Positions 1 to 5,706 of a DNA stretch of 6,463 bases are shown piece by piece; the first letter of the stretch is position 1; each line of letters opens with the position of its first letter. Position numbers and translations under genes: made by a program. Source of the DNA: an uncultured Bacilli bacterium (GTDB taxonomy: Bacteria; Bacillota_I; Bacilli_A; RF39; UBA660); assembly GCA_910586295.1 (NCBI GenBank), contig CAJUGE010000052.1, forward strand, positions 1 to 6,463, given 5' to 3'. The notes under the pieces were generated by a model. It saw nothing but the letters and a program-made list of their open reading frames with translations, did no database searches and had not been told where the DNA came from.

Positions 1-7
1 TAGTCAT
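1..7 (-). CDS. 5' end of a gene leaving the window (first two codons only)
   Basis: Read on the minus strand, a strong ribosome binding site, GGAGGT (15-20), is followed after seven bases by ATG ACT at 7-2, and the window then ends. This is the usual layout of a real translation start. The product cannot be named from two codons. The 5' leader contains a perfect TATAAT box. The intrinsic terminator at 100-136 insulates the gene from its minus-strand neighbour, so it is probably its own transcription unit. Confidence 0.55.
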
Positions 8-58
8 AGGGAACACCTCCAATGTTTTTGTTTAGTACTAATTTTATGTTCTAATTAA

Positions 59-64
59 ATTATA
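59..64 (-). promoter_or_regulatory. Candidate -10 box for the gene at the left edge
   Basis: The minus strand reads TATAAT here, about 52 bases before the ATG at 7 and behind a good ribosome binding site. No convincing -35 hexamer sits 16-18 bases upstream (AGGAAA is at the expected place) and there is no extended TG, so the promoter is either weak, activator-dependent or chance in AT-rich DNA. A GGAA/TTCC mini-repeat (74-77 and 83-86) lies where a regulator could bind, but it is too short to claim as an operator. Confidence 0.35.
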
Positions 65-99
65 CTAAATCTTGGAATGGTTTTCCTTAATTTTAAAGC

Positions 100-136
100 A
101 AAAAATCAGAAAAGTTATTCACAATTCTGATTTTTT
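100..136. terminator. Bidirectional intrinsic terminator
   Basis: A perfect 12-bp inverted repeat (AAAAAATCAGAA at 100-111 and TTCTGATTTTTT at 125-136) encloses a 13-base loop. On either strand the hairpin is followed by a run of T. On the minus strand it lies just after the stop of the 147-residue gene at 170 and ends that transcript. It would also stop any plus-strand transcript entering from the left. The stem core is only TCAGAA/TTCTGA and is AT-rich, so efficiency may be moderate. Confidence 0.8.
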
Positions 137-169
137 TCATGTCAAGTTTTATTTTTACCTAAACTCAAA

Positions 170-613
170 TTATATTCTAATAAATCTTTTTAGAATCTTT
201 TCTTTTTCTTCTCTTAATATTCTATCTTTATTTTTATTATTACTATAGTAAATTTTAAGTAAGTATTTCATTGCATTAGTGCTGCTTTGATTTGATATAA
301 TATAAAGTGTAGTATAATCAATTCCTTTTAAGCACGCATTAGCAACTATCTTTCTTCTTTTTTCAGAAGTTTGTCTAGCTATATGTTCAGCATTTGTTAA
401 CAATGTGTTTATGTCTGTATAATTTTTACTTTTTAATAAAAAATATAACAATTCTCTACTTTTATTTCTTTCATAAAATTCTATTACCTTTAGCACATGA
501 GCTTCATATAATCTTTTCTCTTCGCTTGAATTAATTCTTCCTTTTTTATTTAAATATAAGTCTCTTAATTTATATAATTTTGTTATTAAAGTATATCTGT
601 AATTTGTGTTCAT
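170..613 (-). CDS. Unrecognised basic 147-residue protein
   Basis: I do not recognise this family. The protein is rich in Lys and Arg, with no signal peptide, membrane segment or Cys/His metal site, so it is probably cytoplasmic and mostly helical. A charged stretch near residues 80-90 (SEKRRK) and a lysine/arginine-rich tail could bind nucleic acid, but that is inference only. The start is well supported: AGGAGT (623-628) lies nine bases before the ATG, and a near-consensus promoter sits just upstream. A hairpin terminator follows the stop by about 35 bases. It lies 84 bases after the SNF2 gene on the same strand with no terminator between, so it may also receive read-through from that gene. 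Codon and base use look like the neighbours, with no sign of decay. Confidence 0.75.
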   Translation of the reverse strand: MNTNYRYTLITKLYKLRDLYLNKKGRINSSEEKRLYEAHVLKVIEFYERNKSRELLYFLLKSKNYTDINTLLTNAEHIARQTSEKRRKIVANACLKGIDYTTLYIISNQSSTNAMKYLLKIYYSNNKNKDRILREEKEKILKRFIRI

Positions 614-639
614 CTATTTTTCACTCCTTTAGCTTAATA

Positions 640-668
640 AATATAATATATTATACGAACTAAGTCAA
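640..668 (-). promoter_or_regulatory. Sigma-A-type promoter of the 147-residue gene
   Basis: On the minus strand TTGACT (663-668) is separated by exactly 17 bases from TATATT (640-645); each hexamer matches consensus at five of six positions. The predicted transcript starts near 633, giving a leader of about 20 bases that contains the AGGAGT ribosome binding site. This promoter lies wholly between the SNF2 stop and the gene, so the gene can be expressed independently. Confidence 0.65.
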
Positions 669-697
669 GAAAAAAGTAATTAATCTGTTTAGAAAAA

Positions 698-3600
698 TTA
701 CTCTTCTTCATTATCTAATGACAATAATCTCTTAATATCGTTTTCAGTAAGTTTGGATATTATATTTTGGTCTCTATCTTCACCTTCAATTAAAGCATCA
801 CTCAATATTTTCTTTTTATTTTGAAGCTCTAATATTCTTTCTTCTATAGTTCCTTTGCAAACAAGTTTTATTACTTCAACTGTATTTTTTTGTCCAATCC
901 TGTGAGCACGGTCTGTCGCTTGATTCTCTACTTGAGGATTCCACCACAAGTCTAAGTGTATTACTACATCTGCACTTGTTAGGTTAAGTCCTGTACCACC
1001 AGATTTAAGTGTTATCAAAAATACATTAGTATCATCATTATTAAATTTATCTACTAATTCCATTCTCTTTTTAGAAGGCACACTTCCATCAATAACGTAA
1101 GTAGATATTCCAGCGTTAGTAAATTCTCTATTTACAATATCTAATGCTGTTTTATAACTAGTAAATAGTAATATTTTGTGTCCATTCCTTATTATCTCTT
1201 CTGTTAGAGTTACTAGTTGTTCTATTTTTGAACTTCCACCATCATAATCTTCATATATAATACGTGGATCAATACAAAGTTGTCTAAGCCTTCCAAGAAG
1301 TTGCAATATTTTGAAACTTCCTTTTTTAAATCCTTCCTCTGCAATTATTTCATCCATTTCTTTCTTAGTCTTTTCTAGTTGGGCTACATATAATTTCTTC
1401 TGTTCTTTATTTAGTTCTATATAAATACTATTCTCTATTTTATCAGGAAGTTCTTTAATAACATCCTTCTTTTTACGTCTAAGTATGAATGGTTTTATTT
1501 GTTTGTTTAAGTTTGATAAAGATTTTAAATCTTCTGATTCCACATCCTTTATATTATATTTACGACTAAAGTTCAATTGACTTGCTAAATAACCTGGCAT
1601 TATAAAATCAAATATACTCCAAAGTTCTAATACAGAGTTTTCAAGTGGTGTTCCCGTTAATGCTATTTTAGTACTACCATGTAATTCTTTTATTACTTTT
1701 GTCATTTGTGCATTCGTATTCTTTATATTTTGTGCTTCATCTATGGCTATAAGTTCAAAGTTAATATCTTTATACTCATCTTGGTCTTGTCTAACTAGTC
1801 CATAAGTTGTTATCAAAACATTTATATTTTCTAAGTGTTCTAATTCTTCTTTTCTTCTAGCCTTGTTTTCTGCAAATACTTTGTATTTAAGTTCACTTCC
1901 AAATTTATCAAATTCATTTTTCCAATTATATACTAATGAGGTAGGAGCAACTACTAAAATCTTTGCATCTTTCTTCTCTTTTAATATTTCTTTTATAAAG
2001 AATATAAGCTGTATAGATTTTCCTAGTCCCATCTCGTCTGCAAGTATACCTCCAAAACCACATTTATATATATTATAAAGCCATTTAACTCCCACCATTT
2101 GATAATCTCTTAATATTTCTTTATCTTTTTGAGACAACTTGATTTTTTTATCTTTATATGAAGTAAAATTATTTATTAACTCATCAAATAAGTTATTAGT
2201 ACTTATGATATGATATTTATCTTTTTTCATACTATCTAAGTAAATAGCACGGTATTTAGGTATTTCTCCTACTCCATTCTTTAAATCTTTATCTTTTAAA
2301 TCCATTTCTTCTACTAGAGATTCTAATTCTTGAAGTTCATTAGAATTTTCTAAATTTATTATGTCTCCGCTTTTTAGTTTATAGTATTTCTTCTTATTTT
2401 TTAGCGAACCCAACACGTTGACTATCTCATCATTACTTATACTGCCCAAGTCAAATTCATACTTTAGTATATTATCTGTTCCAATTGAAAATTTCGATCT
2501 AATATTTGTTTCTTTTATTATATTAGTTTCTTTTAATTTATTAGATGTAAAAACCTCATATTTCTCCGCCAAAGTTATGATACCATTTTCTAAAAACTCA
2601 CCTATTACATCTATATCATCCATATAGATTTGTTTATTTTCAACATTGAATCCATTTCGCAATAAATCATCAATCAAAATTTCTTCTATCTCTTCATCTC
2701 TTATAATATCTGTTGTTTCATCAAAATAATCTATTTCTTTATCTTTATATGTTAGTTTTAATGTACATATCACTAGATTACCTTTTAAGTCTAAATATAT
2801 TTCTATTTTTGGTTTTACTCCTATTGTTATCTTACCTTCTGCTGTCTCATCCAATTCAACTTTATCTTTTACTATCCCTAAAATACCGTTAGTAAATAGT
2901 TCTAGATTATCCTCTTTAAATTTAATACTCTCTAGTTTAGTTTGTTTCATAAGATTTAACATTTTACTTACTTTATCTGGTATAACATAAAGAGTTCTAT
3001 TATTTACTGCATAAGTAAATTCAGCAGATAAATAATTAACATCAGTGTCTTCTGGTTTTAAATAGTAGTATTCATTATCTTTTGATAGTTTCATTTTCAC
3101 TGGACTTAAATAAGATACTTCTGTTATAATTCCAAAAGGGTTTATTGTAAATGTTTTATCTTTTATTAATTCTAATAAATCATTAAACATCTTACTTGAC
3201 AGCGATAAGTCTCTATAATTACAGTAAGGATTATTTTTGTATAACATATAAAGATATTTTATAATTTTTTCATCTGTCTCATCAAAATAATGATTTTCTG
3301 GGTTATATTTAAAGTTTTTTCCAAACTCAGCTTCTCCAATTTTATTTTCGTAAACTTTCATAAAGTTTGACATTTTATTGTTAAGAGAATAAAGTTTTTC
3401 ATCACCTATTTTGAATTTAATTAACATGTCTGTTGTTTTGTAATAAGGATTATACTGTGGTGTAATTTCTATAGTTAAACTTAAACACTTTTTTAAATTT
3501 ATTTTCTTCTTAGTTGGTTCTACATAAAATTCTTTTAAAATCTCCAAAGAACTAGACAAAGTTCTTTCTTCTGAATTGACATAAAAAATATCTTCTTGAT

Positions 3601-3889
3601 AGTTTATAAGTGAAGCAGCTATATGTTTACACATACTTCTTGCATAATATCTTGGACAAGTACAGTGAGTCCCTATAATTTCCCCTTTTCTAGTACGTAT
3701 TTCTACATCATAACAGGTATAATCACTTTCTGATTCAACTTGAAACGTAGTACAACGTGTAGATTCTGTTTCATAAACTTCTTTTAGCTCTATCAATCTT
3801 TCGTCATAGTTTTTTCCTCTTAAATAGTCTATTCTACCAAGTTGATCTTTTACTACTATATCATATATCTTTTGTTCATTAGTTTTCAT
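698..3889 (-). CDS. SWIM zinc-finger SNF2-family ATPase/helicase
   Basis: A 1063-residue Swi2/Snf2 superfamily-2 ATPase, expected to move along double-stranded DNA or remodel DNA-bound proteins in the cytoplasm. The N-terminus has a SWIM zinc site (C76, C78, C87, H89; CxCx8CxH). A long middle region, roughly 110-570, includes what looks like the bacterial SNF2-associated domain. The ATPase follows: LRDYQ near 593, Walker A ADEMGLGKS (617-625), Walker B-like DEAQ (717-720), LTGTPLE (744-750), then lobe two with ILLFTS (906-911), SGGTGLNLT (963-971) and QATDRAHRIGQ (990-1000) with its arginine fingers. All core motifs are intact and the length fits full-length bacterial members. AAGGAAG (3899-3905), nine bases before the ATG, supports the start. 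It has a perfect consensus promoter. SWIM and SNF2 assignments are secure; the physiological role of this bacterial group is not well defined, and no restriction or defence partner is visible beside it. Confidence 0.95.
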   Translation of the reverse strand: MKTNEQKIYDIVVKDQLGRIDYLRGKNYDERLIELKEVYETESTRCTTFQVESESDYTCYDVEIRTRKGEIIGTHCTCPRYYARSMCKHIAASLINYQEDIFYVNSEERTLSSSLEILKEFYVEPTKKKINLKKCLSLTIEITPQYNPYYKTTDMLIKFKIGDEKLYSLNNKMSNFMKVYENKIGEAEFGKNFKYNPENHYFDETDEKIIKYLYMLYKNNPYCNYRDLSLSSKMFNDLLELIKDKTFTINPFGIITEVSYLSPVKMKLSKDNEYYYLKPEDTDVNYLSAEFTYAVNNRTLYVIPDKVSKMLNLMKQTKLESIKFKEDNLELFTNGILGIVKDKVELDETAEGKITIGVKPKIEIYLDLKGNLVICTLKLTYKDKEIDYFDETTDIIRDEEIEEILIDDLLRNGFNVENKQIYMDDIDVIGEFLENGIITLAEKYEVFTSNKLKETNIIKETNIRSKFSIGTDNILKYEFDLGSISNDEIVNVLGSLKNKKKYYKLKSGDIINLENSNELQELESLVEEMDLKDKDLKNGVGEIPKYRAIYLDSMKKDKYHIISTNNLFDELINNFTSYKDKKIKLSQKDKEILRDYQMVGVKWLYNIYKCGFGGILADEMGLGKSIQLIFFIKEILKEKKDAKILVVAPTSLVYNWKNEFDKFGSELKYKVFAENKARRKEELEHLENINVLITTYGLVRQDQDEYKDINFELIAIDEAQNIKNTNAQMTKVIKELHGSTKIALTGTPLENSVLELWSIFDFIMPGYLASQLNFSRKYNIKDVESEDLKSLSNLNKQIKPFILRRKKKDVIKELPDKIENSIYIELNKEQKKLYVAQLEKTKKEMDEIIAEEGFKKGSFKILQLLGRLRQLCIDPRIIYEDYDGGSSKIEQLVTLTEEIIRNGHKILLFTSYKTALDIVNREFTNAGISTYVIDGSVPSKKRMELVDKFNNDDTNVFLITLKSGGTGLNLTSADVVIHLDLWWNPQVENQATDRAHRIGQKNTVEVIKLVCKGTIEERILELQNKKKILSDALIEGEDRDQNIISKLTENDIKRLLSLDNEEE

Positions 3890-3930
3890 ATGTTTTCACT
3901 TCCTTTACTACCTTTAATACACGCAAAGTA

Positions 3931-3959
3931 ATTATATATTATATAGAGAGTGTTGTCAA
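3931..3959 (-). promoter_or_regulatory. Perfect consensus sigma-A promoter of the SNF2 gene
   Basis: The minus strand carries TTGACA (3954-3959), a 17-base spacer and TATAAT (3931-3936), matching both hexamers and the ideal spacing exactly. Transcription should start near 3924, leaving a leader of about 35 bases with the AAGGAAG ribosome binding site. No operator-like palindrome overlaps it, so expression may be strong and constitutive, or the promoter may be held down by a protein whose site I cannot see. Confidence 0.85.
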
Positions 3960-4041
3960 ATCCCCATATTGCCATTTAACATATAGTACTCATCAAATTC
4001 TATTTTTCTTTTATTCTTCACCAATAATATTTATTTTCTTA

Positions 4042-4929
4042 TTACATTTTTAATCTAAAACAAAATGCTCGGTAATAAAAATCTTTTTGAATTTTACTTA
4101 TAACTTTTATACCATTATAACTCTCTGGTATTTCATATATGATACTTTTAATTTTTTCTAAATCTATTTTACTTATAATGTATGCACATACTTCTAAGCA
4201 CTCTTTATTTTTTCTGTCTTCTATAAATTTTATTGGGTTTATTGGATGATTATCAATTTTAAATATACTTATGACACTTTCGTAAGCTAACTTATTAAAT
4301 TTATCTTCATCATTATATATATCAAGTAGTCTTTCATCAGATGATTTTCTATTAAAGGATGCACCATTATCAAAAACAGGTGCTAATCTAATATCCCCGT
4401 TTGCTTTGTCTAAAATTAATCCCCAGTTACCGTCATTTGCTAATAGTCCATCAATTATAAACATAGTCCAAAATCTAGTTATAAGTTCATGAATTTTTTA
4501 AAATAAGGGTTGTTGTTCATAATAATTAGCAATTCTTCAAAACTATTATCATTTTCTTTACTAGAAACTGACGAATATTCTTCAATGATTTTAATGGTTT
4601 TCTCATCATATTCATTTTTAAGAGCATTGTAGTCAATTATAACTTCAGTAGAAGACAAGAAGTCATTGCAAGCGACTACTAGTTTATTATCAAATATTCC
4701 TAATTTTACTTTATGAACATCTATTCCAATACTTTCATATATTTTAGAACCTATATATTCTGATAAAGGTTGTAGTGTAAGAAAATCCCACTCCATCCAT
4801 ACTCTTAGTAAATTTTGGAAATTTCAAAAACCATCTTTCGCTATTTAGAATTATCCCTTTCTTACTTCCAGAGTGTCCTCCATAACTTATACCACTAGGT
4901 TCACAATTTTCAAAGTTTATCAAATTCAT
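4042..4929 (-). pseudogene. HipA/CtkA-like serine/threonine kinase, inactivated
   Basis: Three reading-frame segments together make one HipA-like kinase. Segment one (from ATG 4929) has the glycine-rich loop region SYGGHSGSKKGI and the lysine in FLKFPK (residue 36), ending in SYTT. The frame then changes near 4770 (two bases lost or one gained), and the protein resumes as PLSEYIGSKIYESIGI. A second change near 4486-4494 (one base lost or two gained) joins YFKKF to ELITRFWTMFIIDGLLAN. Family members then read about DRHNGNWG, but here the text is LLANDGNWG (near 4432-4437): four residues including the catalytic Asp-Arg-His appear deleted in frame. The metal-binding D of FDNG (4371) remains, and the C-terminus at 4042 looks natural. 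Such kinases phosphorylate protein targets such as tRNA synthetases and are often toxins. The start overlaps the upstream stop as ATGA, implying translational coupling. Three independent lesions make sequencing error unlikely. Confidence 0.88.
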
Positions 4930-5183
4930 ACATACCACCCGTATTTTTTCATTAATATATTATAATCTTCTTCTGTAAGTCTTTCATTTATTATACAGTT
5001 TTTACCTTCTGCTTCTAATATTTCAAACTTAATATCATAATTAAACCAATCACCTATTTTGTCATAACTCTCAAGTTCATCTACTAATTCTTTCATAAAA
5101 CTTGTTAATTTATTTTTATCAAAAGAGATAGAATGGTCATATAAAGGTTTATCAGTTATCCAAGGATTTCTTTCTTTTTTCAT
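4926..5183 (-). CDS. Small unrecognised protein coupled to the HipA-like kinase gene
   Basis: An intact 85-residue soluble protein of unknown function. It is acidic in the middle, with tryptophans in RNPWITD and IGDWFNYD and a C-terminal KKYGWYV; it has no membrane segment or obvious helix-turn-helix. I chose the ATG at 5183 rather than GTG at 5192, because AGGTGA (5189-5194) lies five bases before the ATG and would overlap the GTG start. Its TGA (4928-4926) overlaps the next ATG (4929-4927) as ATGA, so it was translated together with the kinase. That suggests it was the kinase's partner or antitoxin. The position recalls HipS before HipT in tripartite HipBST systems, but I see no sequence resemblance to HipS or to the HipA N-terminal subdomain. 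A weak -10 candidate, TATGAT (5207-5212), has no clear -35. Unlike the kinase, this frame is undamaged. Confidence 0.72.
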   Translation of the reverse strand: MKKERNPWITDKPLYDHSISFDKNKLTSFMKELVDELESYDKIGDWFNYDIKFEILEAEGKNCIINERLTEEDYNILMKKYGWYV

Positions 5184-5225
5184 TACCTTCACCTGAGTTT
5201 TATTTTATCATAGAAACAGAATTTT

Positions 5226-5296
5226 TACACCTATTTAAAACCATGATATTTACTCGAATATATACCTATACCCAAAAGGTGTATTTTGGAGGTGTA
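5226..5296. repeat. Three copies of heptamer AGGTGTA around the divergent promoter region
   Basis: AGGTGTA occurs at 5277-5283 and 5290-5296 on the plus strand, offset by 13 bases, and as its exact complement TACACCT at 5226-5232. The inverted copy lies upstream of the minus-strand small gene, near where its -35 would be. The direct copies flank the start region of the plus-strand ORF, and the last one contains part of the GGAGGT Shine-Dalgarno. The arrangement could be a regulator site controlling both directions. The second direct copy may simply reflect ribosome-binding sequence, so this is a weak call. Confidence 0.3.
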
Positions 5297-5530
5297 GATG
5301 ACTTTTTAGAAATAAGAACGATTATTGAAAAAGCAAGCTTGCTATCATTTATTCTTAAGTCCGAATTATCTCAAGAAGAAATAAAACAATTAATAGAAAT
5401 TATGGTAAGGTCTATTGCAAAAAATTTCTCACTCTGTGGTTTTGAAGTGAATGAGCTAAGTAATACATGTAAAGAACTAAATAGGTTATTACAAGTTCAA
5501 CCTGACAAGAATAGATTAACTTTAGGCTAA
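5243..5530 (+). CDS. Unrecognised small protein with uncertain start
   Basis: The open frame gives up to 95 residues. The part from about residue 19 (VDDFLEIR) onward looks protein-like and helical, with charged amphipathic stretches such as SQEEIKQLIEIM; I do not recognise the family. There is no ribosome binding site before the ATG at 5243, and the first 17 residues look unlike the rest. The only strong Shine-Dalgarno, GGAGGT (5288-5293), precedes an ATG at 5298 that is in a different frame and meets a stop after two codons. One extra G (ATGGAC instead of ATGAC) would give M-D-F-L-E in frame, so a one-base loss at the start codon is plausible. An intrinsic terminator overlapping the stop codon shows that this strand is, or was, transcribed. 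It could be a working gene with a non-canonical start, or a freshly broken one. Confidence 0.55.
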   Translation: MIFTRIYTYTQKVYFGGVDDFLEIRTIIEKASLLSFILKSELSQEEIKQLIEIMVRSIAKNFSLCGFEVNELSNTCKELNRLLQVQPDKNRLTLG

Positions 5531-5554
5531 GATGAATGAAGTCTTAGCTTTTTT
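5526..5554 (+). terminator. Intrinsic terminator of the plus-strand ORF
   Basis: GCTAAGA (5526-5532) and TCTTAGC (5542-5548) form a perfect 7-bp stem with a 9-base loop, directly followed by six T (5549-5554). The left arm includes the TAA stop codon of the ORF (5528-5530), so translation ending and hairpin folding overlap. On the minus strand the hairpin has no T run after it, so it does not stop transcripts coming from tnpB. Confidence 0.85.
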
Positions 5555-5589
5555 GAGAACAAAAGTAAATTAAAACTACGTAATAATTC

Positions 5590-5706
5590 ACTCATTTTGG
5601 AGAGCTTCACAACTCTCTTTTCCTGCTTCTTCGGGTTCTCACCCTCCACAGGCCTAAATTCCCCTAGTCGCTAGGGTATCTTTTTATCTATATTTAAAAG
5701 TGTCTT
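5590..5706 (-). ncRNA. Probable omega (reRNA) scaffold and right end of the tnpB element
   Basis: Directly after the tnpB stop, on the same strand, is a structured non-coding stretch that is visibly richer in G and C than its surroundings. In minus-strand order it holds: CCCTAG-CGA-CTAGGG (5671-5676 with 5662-5667), a CCTG/CAGG outer pairing (5649-5652 with 5622-5625) enclosing GGGT-GAGA-ACCC (5641-5644 with 5633-5636, a GNRA-type tetraloop), and a terminal GAGAGT/GCTCTC hairpin (5612-5617 with 5600-5605). TnpB proteins use RNAs from exactly this position, whose 3' scaffold is the transposon right end and whose guide is the flanking DNA. The 5' end probably lies inside the tnpB 3' end. The exact element boundary, and so the guide, cannot be set because the left end is outside the window. 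The terminal hairpin may also be the one that a Y1 transposase would bind. Confidence 0.7.

Noticed and set aside
74..86. GGAA/TTCC inverted repeat as an operator
   Set aside because: Only four bases per arm, which is expected by chance; it is mentioned only with the nearby -10 box.
1863..2078. Plus-strand 71-residue ORF
   Set aside because: It lies antisense within the SNF2 ATPase domain, has Ser/Phe-rich antisense composition, and has no ribosome site.
2418..2627. Plus-strand 69-residue ORF
   Set aside because: Antisense shadow of the SNF2 gene's middle region, without start signals.
4042..4464. Separate 140-residue gene starting at the ATG at 4464
   Set aside because: It is the C-terminal part of the HipA-like kinase; ITRFWT upstream in the same frame also belongs to the family, and there is no independent ribosome binding site.
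4479..4796. Separate 105-residue gene starting MEW
   Set aside because: Its first residues come from the wrong frame of the kinase N-terminus; family similarity begins only at PLSEYIG after the frame change.
5184..5192. GTG at 5192 as start of the small upstream gene
   Set aside because: The best Shine-Dalgarno match (AGGTGA, 5189-5194) overlaps this GTG and is correctly spaced for the ATG at 5183.
5590..5706. 3' part of a group I intron (IStron arrangement)
   Set aside because: IStrons place intron and omega RNA together, but I could not find the conserved group I P7/S-type sequence here, and the 5' intron part would be outside the window.
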